Origin: Amyelois transitella
Taxonomy: Eukaryota > Arthropoda > Insecta > Lepidoptera > Pyralidae
Length of the DNA: 64,000 nt
Assembly (NCBI RefSeq): GCF_032362555.1
Contig: NC_083506.1
Coordinates: 6,681,501 to 6,745,500, forward strand
Direction of reading: 5' to 3'
Shown here: positions 1 to 11,333 of the stretch, piece by piece
How the letters are laid out: each line of letters opens with the position of its first letter
Position numbering within the stretch: the first letter of the stretch is position 1
Notes under the pieces: generated by a model
Databases searched by the model: none
Told to the model about the DNA's origin: nothing
What the model saw: only the letters and a program-made list of their open reading frames with translations
Position numbers and translations under genes: made by a program

Positions 1-534
1 TTTTATCTTGTTTTAATTAACTTGTGCCACGTCATATGTGTGAAAATTATTAAAATGAGTTTCTATAAATGTTGTGCAGTACCTGATGTGAGTATTTACG
101 ATGATAAGTTCTTATTATTCGGCAGCTTAAAAATCTGGATTGTCTTTGAAGAAGACGCCAACCATTTGCATCCACTTTTGGTAGGTTTCGACTGTCAGCT
201 TTCTCGAAATTGGTTTCCATTATTAAATACCTATGTTATCTGAGCAATCCTGAGCGATAAAACACTTATAAAATCTTGAAAAATAATAGCGAACACCAAG
301 GAACGGTACGATCCACAGTCTGTTTATGGATAATTTACGTCATAATAGAAATAGCCAATCACGGTCATTTTTAGTCACGTGACATCTACATAAAAAACTA
401 ATTTTCGGAGACGGATTTTGTTAATATAATGCAATATTTTTATCTCGCGTTATTACAAATCGCTCCAAAAAAATAATATTAAGACTGATGACATAAAAGA
501 AATGTACCTATATTTTTATTACAGTCAAATAGCC
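1..534 (+). mobile_element. THAP-type TIR DNA element, copy A (cut by window start)
   Basis: This stretch is the reverse complement, with point differences, of the element at 42727-43634. It ends in the same terminal motif (GTCAAATAGCC at 524-534, reverse of GGCTATTTGAC). Near its left end it retains the first residues of a THAP exon (MSFYKCCAVP, from position 55), after which the reading departs from the THAP pattern, so the coding part is broken. CCAATCAC, GTCACGTGAC and an ACGTCA motif lie at about 335-385. The element continues to the left of the window. Confidence 0.7.
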
Positions 535-584
535 TATTCTAACTTAAAGCCAAATAGCTGAACGTAGCTTATCAGTCTTTACAA

Positions 585-625
585 GACTGTTGGCTCTGTC
601 TACCCCGCAAGGGATATAGACGTGA
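585..625 (-). repeat. Fragment of the common ~250-bp repeat (family C)
   Basis: Matches the part of family C that contains the words for 'pairs of CTT..AAG' stem (CAAGACTG) and CCCCGCAAGGGATATAGACG. About 40 bp survive. Fuller copies are at 14833-15085 and 56465-56718. Confidence 0.6.
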
Positions 626-639
626 TTATCTATACATAT

Positions 640-905
640 AATAAAACAGTAAAAATATTTTGTCTGTACATTAAGTATTTTTGACTGAAATGTATAGAGG
701 GATACTTAGAATAAATAATATAAAAAAATTTTTTTTTTGTCTTTCTGTCTGTTTGCATTATCACGCTTATCTCCGAAAATACTGAACTGATTTACTTAAA
801 ACTTTCACTAATTGCTTTGTTTTAACTCAGAAAAGCATTTAAAGTTTGTTTCATAAAAAGGTTCACTAAAAAAAATTAGTTTGCCTGCAAATAGCAGGCA
901 AACTC
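640..905 (+). repeat. Dispersed repeat (family R), nearly continuous copy
   Basis: Contains CATATAATAAAACAGTAAA at its start, then GTATTTTTGACTGAAATG, then CTCCGAAA and TTTACTTAAAACTTTCAC. The same order is found at 32795-34160, where it is split by an inserted THAP element. A fragment of its start is at 32290-32345. This copy shows the uninterrupted sequence across that insertion point. Confidence 0.65.
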
Positions 906-2467
906 ATGCCTGCCAGTATGCGGGCAACAGCCAGTATGTATGTATCTATGTATCTAACTCCATTTTCACACTCCAATCCATTTCCATACCTCTCCTCAAT
1001 CGATAGGAACTGCTTGCCTTTTCGCTGAAAGAGTGATAATTATTTCAAATGGTGTCAAATGTCATGAAAAGCAAGTAATTTGGTAAGTAAGTAGGTAAGC
1101 AAGTAAGTTGGAAAAGTAAGTTGGTGGTGCGATAAAGTGCGAATAACGAATGCGATAAATTTTAACGCTATAAATGTTTTAGTACCTGGGTGACCGGTGG
1201 ATGTCCATAATGAAAATTCATAAAAAGTAAGTAGTGAAAACAAAACAAAAAACTTAAAAAAATGCAATTAAAAACACAAAAATAATACTATCATTTGTCG
1301 AGAATCGAACATAGGTCCAACGATGTGAAAAAAGATCGTGCGCCGAACTTGGGCATTGAAGCTTTATTGCCCATGATTTACGATTCACGAAATGAAAACA
1401 AAACTCGCATTAATAACTGTCAAAATGTGATGCCTTTGTGTCAGTGTCAAGATTGGCCGACTTGGCCTGCTTGGCCACAAACTAATTAGGTAGAGTTATT
1501 AGACTTGATCAAGAAATATGTATGAGATTTGTTTTTGAAAAAATTTTGATTAGATTTTATGAATGTAGGTAGGTATGTGAAAAAGAGCATGTTTTCCCAG
1601 AACTTTATACTGTTTGTCACAAGAGTGTTTTCTTGACATTCGTAGTAATTCTATTCTTAAATCATAAAATAATTCTTCAAAAAAATAAAAAAATATTCTC
1701 TAAAGATTTTCCACAACCTCAGTGTAAGTTACACATTCATCATACCTATTTCTTTGCTCCCGTGGGAGTTTCGGGATAAAATTTACCCTTTGTGTTATTC
1801 CACGTTATATTCTATTCGTGTACTAAATTTCACACACATCCTTACAAACTCGCATTTATAAAATTATCCATATCTATTTTTCTATTACACATAATAAAAT
1901 CATAAACGTAACATTAGATATTTTTTTCGAAATAAAATAAAAATAAAAGTAAATACATCTACTGAGGCTAAAACAATAGTTTTTAGTATTATCATTGATT
2001 TGTTTTTGTTTTATCATTGATAACTTTGAAAATACTCACTGATACATGGCCGAGGTAGGACTTGTACCTGTGCCTTTCTGTGCATCATGCATTTTAACTG
2101 AGCACCTTACAGTTTTTATCAATATACAGCCACAAACTTTCAGATTATAAAGAGGTAAGCGTTTGTATGTTTGAGGCGGGTAATCTACGAAGATACCAAA
2201 CCAATTAAAAAAAATCTTTCACCATTAGAAAGTTACATTATCGGAGATTGCTATAAGCATATATTTGTTTGGAAAAAATCACTTTTAAATAAATTGTAAT
2301 CCAGAAAGAAAAGCATTTCCATAAACATTGCCTGCCTGCGCTGACCAAACTGTTGATCATTTATATTAATAATGTACTATAAAAGCATACAATGACACTC
2401 TAGCCCTATAAGCTAGAGCATTCAAAATAGAAACTAAAATCTAAAAACTTCTTTGTTCCAGGCCAAA
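906..2467. other. Intergenic DNA upstream of EXT1
   Basis: No convincing gene. Short reading frames here are AT-rich and lack domain patterns. A piece at about 2047-2110 matches the tRNA-like repeat at 56872-56945 (minus orientation). The sequence TTGTTCCAG at 2452-2460 looks like a splice acceptor 7 bases before the EXT1 ATG, so a non-coding first exon of EXT1 probably lies within this stretch, but I cannot place it. Confidence 0.4.
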
Positions 2468-5400
2468 ATGCAAGCCAAGAAGCGTTATATATTCCTTATT
2501 ATATCATTGATCTTTTTGGTTCTCTGCTATTTTTGTGGACATCCTCTGAAGTCAGAATTGGTTGAACACAGTCGTCGTGATCAGTTGCCTTCATTTGCAA
2601 CTTTAGATGAATTATCAGAAGCATCATCACAAATGCAGAGGCAGCCGCATCCTACAAAAAAATCATGTCGCATGGAAACTTGTTTTGATTTTTCAAAGTG
2701 TGGAAATGATCCTAAAATATATGTTTATCCTACTGAGGGTCCAGTGAGCACATCATACAGAAAAGTTTTATCAGTGATCAGGGAGTCACAGTATGCCACT
2801 AGGGATCCCAATCAGGCATGTTTATTCTTACCTGCCATAGACACTTTGGATGCTGATCCTTTATCACCAGAACATGTGCCTGATGTAGGTTCAAGATTGT
2901 CCCGTTTACCTTACTGGAAAAATGGTAAAAATCATCTTATTTTTAATTTGTATGCTGGGACTTGGCCAGATTATTCTGAGGAATCATTAGGATTTGATCC
3001 TGGTGAAGCAATTTTGGCCAGAGCAAGTGCTTCTGAGAATATATTCAGAGACGGCTTTGACATATCTTTGCCATTGTTTCACAAAGAGCATCCAGAAAAA
3101 GGAGGAGTACCTCCTGCTGCAACAGCTAATCCATTTCCAGCTCCACGCCGCCATTTATTAGCATTTAAAGGAAAGCGTTATGTGCATGGAATTGGTAGTG
3201 AAACAAGAAATTCCTTGTGGCATTTGCATGATGGCAATAATCTTATATTAGTTACCACATGTCGTCATGGAAAATCTTGGAAAGACTTAAGAGACGAGAG
3301 GTGTGATGAAGATAATCGTGAATATGATAAGTAATTACTCTTTTGTCCTAGTTTGAATTCGTTTTGACTTCCAAGATTCAACTTTTATTTTTTTTTATAT
3401 ATTGTGCCGTGTGAATTCCCGGCACTTTATAAAAGGACCACACAGACACAGACCACAGGATCCATATTTTTCCCATCGATGTCGTAAAATGTGACAATCG
3501 AAATGGCTAATAGATTTGGGATTCCTTTTGTACGCTATGGGCTACCTGTTACTATTTGAGTCTCGGTCACATCATTGTGCTATATATCTAAACGTGGCTT
3601 TTCAGAGTCTCAGAAGAATTAACTCTGTCTATGCAAGGGACATAGATGTGACTATATGTATCAATGTTTTTTATGTTTATAGATTTGACTATGAGCAGCT
3701 ACTGGCAAATTCTACATTTTGCCTGGTAGCACGCGGTCGCCGCCTCGGTTCCTACCGTTTTCTAGAAGCGTTAGCAGCTGGATGTGTGCCTGTATTACTG
3801 AGTAACGGCTGGCGACTTCCTTTTGATGAACGTATCGATTGGCGGCGTGCCGTTATATGGGCCGATGAGCGTCTATTATTGCAGGTACTTAATTATTTAT
3901 TTTATTTATTTATTTATTTATGTACACAAAATTATATACAGTACTTACTTTAAGAAAAATAAAAATCACATACTTTTGTGATTTGTAAATATTAATAATG
4001 GCGATTTTTGTACTGGTGACTGGGTAAATATAACTTTAGGTTTATTATTTTAGGTGCCAGAGCTAGTACGTTCAGTACCCCCTGAGCGCATACTCGCACT
4101 GCGTCAGCAAACGCAATTATTGTGGGAGCAGTATTTCTCGTCAATCGAAAAAATTGTGTTCACTACAGTAGAGGTAAGTATGATAGTGTCATAAAACTGA
4201 ATCTAAAATTGGACATGCAATAAAGGCACTCGTATAAAAAATGGAATTAACTTTTTCTATGGAGGTGATCATATTTTGGTCCGTTAAGATTGCTGATCTA
4301 CCAACTCTAGAGGTGAGGGATAGCTCCATTCCCATCGCAATGAGCCTCCTTCCCATTAAAAGTTACTCCATAAAAGGAACTATATAAACGAATTCAGTAA
4401 CGTAAAATCCTTGCAGATACTGCTCGAGCGTATCTTAGCACATCGAACGTCTCGGCAGCGGGAAGCTCTGATCTGGAACGGGTCGCCCGGCGCGCTGGGC
4501 ACGCTGGCCTCGTACGGGGACTCCCGCGCGCACTACCCCGCGGCCGCGCGCGCGCCGCCCGCGCCGCCCGCGCCCGCCGCGCCGCCCGCGCCGCTGCCCG
4601 CGCCCGCCGTCCCGCCCCCCGCGCCGCCGCCCTCGCCCGGCCGCTCCTACACGGCGCTGCTCTATGTGCAGGCCACGTCGCCCGCGCTGCATAAACTGCT
4701 CGCCAACATTGCGGGCAGCGAGTTCTGCGAAAAGGTATGCTTGCGTTTCATTGTAACATAAAAGATACAGAACTTTAATTTACAAAATTTTGTCAATCAA
4801 ATTCATATAGGTAATGAATTTAGTAATCAAGTAGCCTCATGAAAATGGAAGAGAACAGATCCTAATATAGCAAATCGTGCTTGTGTTCCTTGATCATAAG
4901 AACAGAAGATATAGAATACACAGAAGAAGTTTTGGGAGATCTATAGTTTTAGCATAGTATTACGCTCTTCATTCATAAATAGCCAGCCAAGACTAAAATA
5001 ATCATTTTTACCAATAGAAAATTTGTTTATTTCAGCAGTGTACAACTTAGTTGTGTTAGTTACATGGTCTTCTCAATATATAATAATTGAGCTTTTATGG
5101 AAGAGTGCAGTCAAGAGTAAGTGTAATCTGTAAGGTAAAATGTTTCCCAGGTGGTGCTAGTGTGGGACAGCGAGCGCGCGGCGCCGTCGTTGGTGTCCCT
5201 GGCGCGGGCGGCCGGAGACACGCGGGAACCGCTACCGGTGCTCGTTATCGATGCCACCACACATTACCCGGGGTATGTTGTGGATTAACACGAAACTTCA
5301 CATCAACTTAAGGCTAAAACCTTCTTCTGCAGATGACTGTACCTTCATAAAAGTTTTTGTTTGCTTAGAGGCTTCAACGGCCTTGGTATAAGCGTATTGT

Positions 5401-6928
5401 AAGTGTTGTGTCATACCAGGCAAGGCGTGTCAGCGCGCTGGCAGCCGCTGTGGGCGGTGCGCACGGCGGGCGTGTTCTCGCTGGACGGCGACGCGCCGCT
5501 GCTGGCCGAGGAGCTGGACTTCGCGTTCCGCGTGTGGCAGCAGTTCCCCGACCGCATCGTGGGCTACCCCGCGCGCACGCATTACTGGGACGAGGCTAAG
5601 GTGAGGCAACAAGACTAACATGATCAATATTTTGATAATGATAATGTGTTTTTTTTCACCCAATAGCATTAAATTGAACACAATGTACTTATATAAAAAT
5701 CTCCGGTAATTTCTTAATAATGTGATGGCAACGTGTAAGAAGACCTAAATATGTCTTCTAACACATTGACATCACATCTTAGCTTCATTTTTCTTTTCTT
5801 TCACTGGGTGTTCTTAGGGACAACTTCCAGGAAAGAACTTCCTTTTTCGATCATGGATAGCAATAGAAATCGATAACTATTAGCCGTCGGTTACAAGTAT
5901 TCAAAAGTACTTACATACAAAAATGTGATGGCCTTCAAGTGTAAAGTAACTACCTAACTCTACCTTGTAATATATTTTTAGTGTTCTGTCATTTAATTGT
6001 TATATCATCGAAGGGCACATGGGGCTACAGCAGCAAATGGGGCAGCGCGTACTCGATGGTGCTGGCCGGCGCGGCGATGGTGCACCGTGCGACGCTGGCA
6101 CAGTACGGCAACGCCGCGCCCGCGCTGCGGCTGGCCGTCCAGCGCGCCAGTAACTGCGAGGACATCCTGCTGAACTGCCTCGTGGCGCACCTCACGCGCC
6201 GCCCTCCGCTCAAGCTGGCGCAACGCCGCCGATACAAACACGTTCGCTACAGGTGAGTGGAAGTTCCTCAGATTATGTTATTATGGTAGCGCGTGCGGCG
6301 AAGATGCATCGTGCAATTTTGGCACAGTACGGCAACGCACAGCCTACGTTATGCCTCGTCGTGCATCGCGCGTGAATGACTGCGAAGCACGGAGTTATTA
6401 CTGACTTGACGCCCGGCACTTAAAAACTCATCCTCCATCTCTCTCTCATGCATGTCGAAAAAGGCGACATTTATTTATTGCTGCTTTTACCATGATCCAT
6501 CCTGTAGATTCCCCTTGAAAGGTTCCGTAGGACAGGTAACTAGTCGTTTCGTATGAAAACCCGACAAGCCTGAATTCAGGCGCAGTTTAGCGTAGCCCCT
6601 GGCTCTTTTTTCAGAGCGGTAAGGATGTATTCGGGTTTAACGCCAGAAGGAGGAAGTTGTTCTTAATCTCACTTAGGTATGTTTCCATTTGGGCCCTCTG
6701 CCGCTAATGCGGATTGGTATTCGTTCTAATTATGCTCATGTCAGTAGATCATCGTGGAGCGACCCAGAGCACTTCGTGCAGCGGCAATCGTGCCTCAACA
6801 CCTTCGCTACGGCGTGGGGGTACATGCCGCTGCTGCGCTCTGTGCTGCGTCTCGACCCCGTGCTCTTCAAGGACCCCGTCTCCACCTTCAGAAAGAAATA
6901 TAGGAAGATGGAATTAGTCACATCTTAA
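2468..6928 (+). CDS. ttv: Exostosin-1 (tout-velu), heparan sulfate polymerase
   Basis: Golgi type II membrane glycosyltransferase of the EXT family, which with EXT2 adds GlcA and GlcNAc alternately to growing heparan sulfate. Coding exons: 2468-3330, 3683-3884, 4054-4173, 4417-4734, 5151-5272, 5420-5600, 6014-6252, 6745-6928. All have GT/AG ends and compatible phases and give 742 aa, close to human EXT1 (746). A short basic head and a hydrophobic anchor ([16 protein letters not shown]) lie at residues 6-21. The exostosin GT47 domain covers about 75-395 and the GT64 domain about 475-740. Recognisable blocks are [26 protein letters not shown] (the DxD site, DED in human) and [18 protein letters not shown]. 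Between the domains (about 435-470) is an Ala/Pro-rich insert unlike human EXT1. Exons 4-7 are very GC-rich while exons 1-3 are AT-rich. The ATG at 2468 follows an apparent splice acceptor. Confidence 0.95.
3402..3665 (-). repeat. Family C repeat in EXT1 intron 1
   Basis: A full-length but diverged reverse copy of the ~250-bp family C repeat. It starts with the equivalent of GCCGTGTGG...CCCGGCAC and ends with GGGACATAGATGTGACTATAT. It lies wholly inside the intron between coding exons 1 and 2. Confidence 0.75.
6283..6422 (+). pseudogene. Decayed duplicate of EXT1 coding exon 7
   Basis: Thirty bases after the exon 7 donor the intron repeats part of exon 7. The translation reads [20 protein letters not shown] followed by VVHRA and an in-frame TGA. 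Exon 7 itself reads [20 protein letters not shown] and then [11 protein letters not shown]. The DNA stays alignable to about 6422. The exact shared stretch TTGGCACAGTACGGCAACGC makes chance very unlikely. No splice donor is preserved, so it is probably not used. Confidence 0.85.
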
Positions 6929-6968
6929 ACGCACCTATTGCGTATGTACAGCAAATATTTGATTCTTG

Positions 6969-7101
6969 TAAGGGTTCCGTTCTCTACGGGGAACCCTTTT
7001 TTCTTGAAGTATGTCTAGTCTATCCGCAGCTAAGTTGCGAGACTGTTAGTACCAGAATGTTGTTATTGCATTTAATGACACCGATAAACTGGTGAAATAA
7101 A
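6969..7101 (+). terminator. EXT1 3' end: stem-loop and poly(A) signal
   Basis: After the EXT1 stop, AAGGGTTCCGT and ACGGGGAACCCTT at about 6969-6997 form a strong imperfect stem. A canonical AATAAA follows at 7096-7101, which is the likely polyadenylation signal. The stem may simply derive from a repeat that carries GGGTTCCGT. Confidence 0.5.
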
Positions 7102-10100
7102 ATGTTTTATGGAAAATTCTAAACATACAGTAACAACGTAAGTAAGTAGTAACTCCTATACATTTTAAGTCTGAATGTTATATTTCTCATGAATTATAAG
7201 AGTCGAGGGTCAGAGATCAGATTAACTTATTAGAATCAGAAAAACATATAAGTAGTGTATTAATAGTCAAAAAAATTTAATTTAAATACTTGATTAAAAT
7301 ACCTTTATGTGGTGGCAAGCAACATTAATGTGGGCAGTGACAATTTTTACAGGTGAAGTAATTACGATTAATTAGTTAAACTCACTTGAGCTATAGGTAA
7401 CTTTATTTTTCTCTAAATTTCGTTTTAACATAAACATATGTTGACCAATGACTGCAATTGTGACTGTGGACGAATATAGTTGAAATATAATCACAACTAA
7501 TAAGTTAGTTTTTTTGTTTTCTCTTCACGCGTTATCTGCTGAACCAATCTTCTTGTAATTTTGCGTTTGTATAATTGAAAATCCCGTGGAATTTGCGAAA
7601 AACTTATATTGTATACCTATACCTATATTCTGGCGGGTGAAAGCAAAATAGCGGTCTCTGGGTTCCCAACAGCCAGTGCGCAACCGGATCATAAGCATAG
7701 GAACATGATAGATATGTGAAAATGTGATTTTGTATACGAGAAATAAATAATAAAATATTGCCATGGTCAATTTGTTTAGGCAAAACATTAGAAATGGAAG
7801 GGAAAACATATCGGAAGCAGACTTCAGCAATTGAATTTTAGCGTAAACATTAAGAGAACGACACATAAAGCTGTTTAATCATACATATTTCGCTAATTTA
7901 AATGCCCTTAACAGAGCCTGTAATAAAGAATTTAAGACTAAAAATAAAGACTTTGTATTAAAAATGCTTTTGTTTGTTTATCTCTAGCTTTTGACTAGTG
8001 GTTGTACAATATCTGTGATTTTTTAATTTAAGATTATTGAAGGTAATTACATTAGCCTTCTGCCTATATAAGTAGTCGAAATATAGATTAATATTTAAAA
8101 CATACACATACATATACATAGCCAGCTGCCTTGAACAGACTGAAAGACCAAGTTCTGCTGTATGGCTTCTGTGTTTAACCTTTTCGAGCACGGAAGGCGT
8201 TCAGCGACGCGCATACGGGTGGTGCCTCGTGATCGTGATTACCAAATTCCACGTAATATACAGCGTGGGAGCCTTTATTATAGATAAAGATGTTATGTTA
8301 CACATTGGAATTAGGAAATTATAACACTAATTGCGCATCGAAGTATGGGACTGGTTGGCCGAACTGCATTGGTTTGGTAGCCGGTGTTGCATAAGTGGAA
8401 CGCGAGCTGACATAACGAAGACTTCGCAATCGGCACCACGCCGGCCTTGGCCCGCTTGGTGCCGGCGCATTCGGTCACCGCACGCCGCGTCTTTTCGTAC
8501 ACAAGCTTACGGCCCGCGCTCACAGTGCCGCCTTCTACTTCGCGCTAAGCACTAGTGCAAGTGATATACGCGCACTTGAACACGAGGTAATATTATTAAT
8601 GTGTTAAATTCATTCATAAAAGTGAAAATGACTTTTCTTTGAGGAGAACGTAGCGCAATTGTATGCCTACTTATTTTAAAAACGTTTTTTTTAGTTGGGG
8701 TTACTGGGACATCGGTACAATAGTATCAAGTGAGCACCCAAACGTAGATGAACTGTTTATGAGCAGGTTTGTGCTATTTTTTATTTAAGTAGTTCGAAAA
8801 GAGGTCTTTTATGCACATTCATTCATATTGATATACATATAAACTGTTGCATTTTATTTTAAACGGAAATCAATAATGCCAATAGTGACTAACTTTTATT
8901 AATTTTATTGTATTTTTGTGTATTTGTGTGTGTCTTTTCTTAAAAAATAAAATATCGTAAAAATGTCTTTTGCTGAAGCAAAACTGATGTATGATGATTA
9001 TATTAACTTTTCCTTTACCTTGGTTATATTTTATTGTTTAATTGCCACAATATTTAGGGGAAAACGTTAATCAAAGACACTTATTTAACCGCAAATGAAA
9101 TTAATTTATTTGATCTATTTTTTTAATCTTTATTGATGGAAGTAAGATAGGTTCCTAATACCTATGGCGGAGTTGGTTTACTTCCCATTTGCGCAACAGG
9201 AAATAACTTATACAAATGAATGTTTTATATATTCATATCAAAGTAACTTTACATACAATATCTGGTAGGTGAAGGTAACAAAATATACATTAGCAGACTA
9301 AAGTAAATGTCCGTGACACAAGGCCATCGTTATGTTTAGATATAATACTTGTATGAAATGTGACAGAAAAAGAAATATTTTTTCCACGCGATCAAATGTA
9401 ACAAAAAAAGATATTGCAATCCTATTACCTTGCTCACCTTCCCTGGAGATGATCCTGAGGGCCGCTTTATGCCTACGATCTGGGAGTGGGAACGTCAGGT
9501 AGATAAGAGAAGGAAAAGTAATATTGGCGGGTGTGTGGAGGCATTAGGGTTCAAATTGGGTACTTTTGCTTAGGTATCAAACCAAAAGTGTACCATCTCC
9601 CTCTATATTCGATCTACCCTTCGAAAATGGGATCCTTTCACAGAAAATAGTACCTACTAGACGTATTGGTTGGTATTATTCTATGGGGCCTACTATAAGG
9701 TAAATAAGCAAGCAGGCGACATTATTTAAGGTGCGGTCGATTTTTTTTTTTTGAGTTAGTACTTTTTTTTCAAATATTTATTTAAATATATATAAATATT
9801 TATTTATATATGTAAAGTTTCATAGTTATTAAGTATTTTGCACTCGACTGTGCATCACCATTCTGCTTTTAGTTAATTATCGTACTTATAATACAATACG
9901 TACCTATCCATTACGCGACCATTACCCAAGATCATTTATTACAAAATTCCCAGTTATTACAAAAACCCAACCACGTAAGTAGATCACGTCCAAGTTGAAC
10001 TTTAATAGTATTTTTGCTTTAATTAATGTTGCTTTAGTTATTAATTCAGCTTTGTCTAATTACCAGAAATCGGAATAGGTAGGCTGTAAAGGGTAGGTAG

Positions 10101-10963
10101 AATGACATGTAGGTCCATTAAAGATAATAACTACTTATACAGTGGCATATCTCTTCGCTATTTTTTGAGGAATTCGATCCAGAACTTAAAAGCTGAAGGG
10201 GAACCCCAAAAAACGAAAGTGTAAGCAAAATACTTAGGATAGTACCTACACAAAATCGCAACTAATATCTACAGAAAGGAGATTGTTGCTGTCTGTACGT
10301 ATGACAAGAGTTTTTGTGGAATGAGACTGGTTGCATCATGTGCATCGTGTAACATGCCTGCATTGGAAAATAACAAGGCGGAAGACTACTTAGATACATT
10401 GAGACCCTAGATGTCTGTGTGAAAGGTAAGTTAAGAATAGTAAATTGCAGTTTTAAGGAAATCCGCAAATTAAAACTGGTTACCTAAATTTAATTGAAAT
10501 TTGATCTCCGTTCTCGGTTTACGGAATAATCTACACTAATTCCTAAAGAGAAAAGATTTGAATGTCTGAAACGAAGAAACGCAAAAATTACTGAACCGAT
10601 TTTCATAAAATTTTGTTGGAAATTTGTAATAACATAGACTACTAAAGAATATACCTATGAAAGCTAGTATAGGATAGTACCTATTCATTTCCTGATGACT
10701 TTCAATCACAATACCTAATATATATTTTTTAATTGGTATAAATATTTAATCTAGATACCTTCGGCAAGCTGCTAAACTAAGCTAAAAATATTTTTGGCAA
10801 AACATAATTTGAATAATTAACACCACATTATCAAACTCATCTTCACGAGTTCCCGATTTGCACCCTCAGCCATTGTTTTTATAGACTGCCTAGCTAAACA
10901 TAAATTGATATTGATAAATTAACCTTTACTAAAATGGTAAATGGAGTATCAATAATTATATCA
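7102..10963. other. Intergenic DNA between EXT1 and the secreted-protein gene
   Basis: Mostly AT-rich sequence without a supportable gene. Reading frames up to 113 codons (7525-7866, minus) have no domain signature and overlap diffuse repeat sequence. A GC-rich island stands out at 8311-8540 and is listed separately. T- and A-rich simple sequence lies at about 9737-9810. Confidence 0.4.
8311..8540 (-). other. GC-rich island with short open frame, identity unknown
   Basis: This island stands out in an AT-rich region. On the minus strand an open frame reads EVEGGTVSAGRKLVYEKTRR and then AVTECAGTKRAKAGVV, which is basic and uses GC-ending codons like the real exons in this window. I do not recognise the family. 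It could be a fragment of a processed gene copy, an exon of a gene whose other exons I cannot link, or a repeat. No splice pattern ties it to EXT1. Confidence 0.25.
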
Positions 10964-11193
10964 TCTATACTAATATTTTAAAGTTGAAGAGTTTGTTTGT
11001 TTGTTTGAACGCGCTAATCTCAAGAACTACTGGTTCGAAATGAAAAGGCTTTAGACTGTATAACATCACGCTGCAACTATTAGGAGCGAAGAGATAATAA
11101 AAAATGTGAAAAAAACGGAAAATTATTGCCTTGAGGGCTTCAGTGATGCCTAAAATAACTGTTCCACGCGGACGATGTCGCGGGCATAGCTAT
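10964..11193 (+). mobile_element. Non-autonomous Helitron-like element, family A
   Basis: Begins A|TCTATACTAATATTTTAAAG and then GAGTTTGTTTGTTTG. It carries the CTACTGGTTCGAA and ATCACGCTGCAACTATTAGG blocks and ends near a CGCG-stemmed hairpin followed by GCATAGCTATA, a decayed form of the family end GCACAGCTAG|T. TC start, 3' hairpin and CTRR end are Helitron hallmarks, and no helicase gene is present. Confidence 0.65.
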
Positions 11194-11333
11194 AATTTAT
11201 ATGGAAATCCATTTACAAATGGGTATTTAATTAATGGATGCTAATCATTTATTAGCTCGACGATTTAGTAGCTCCTTGTTTGCAGATTAACGTCACTAGC
11301 ACCGATTTAAAACTGTAAGGCGTACGGTGAGAA

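Noticed and set aside
4435-4692. Minus-strand Arg/Gly-rich frame
   Set aside because: Antisense shadow of EXT1 exon 4's Ala/Pro-coding DNA.
7525-7866. 113-codon minus-strand frame
   Set aside because: AT-rich, no domain pattern, contains pieces resembling dispersed repeat sequence and no splice or poly(A) context.
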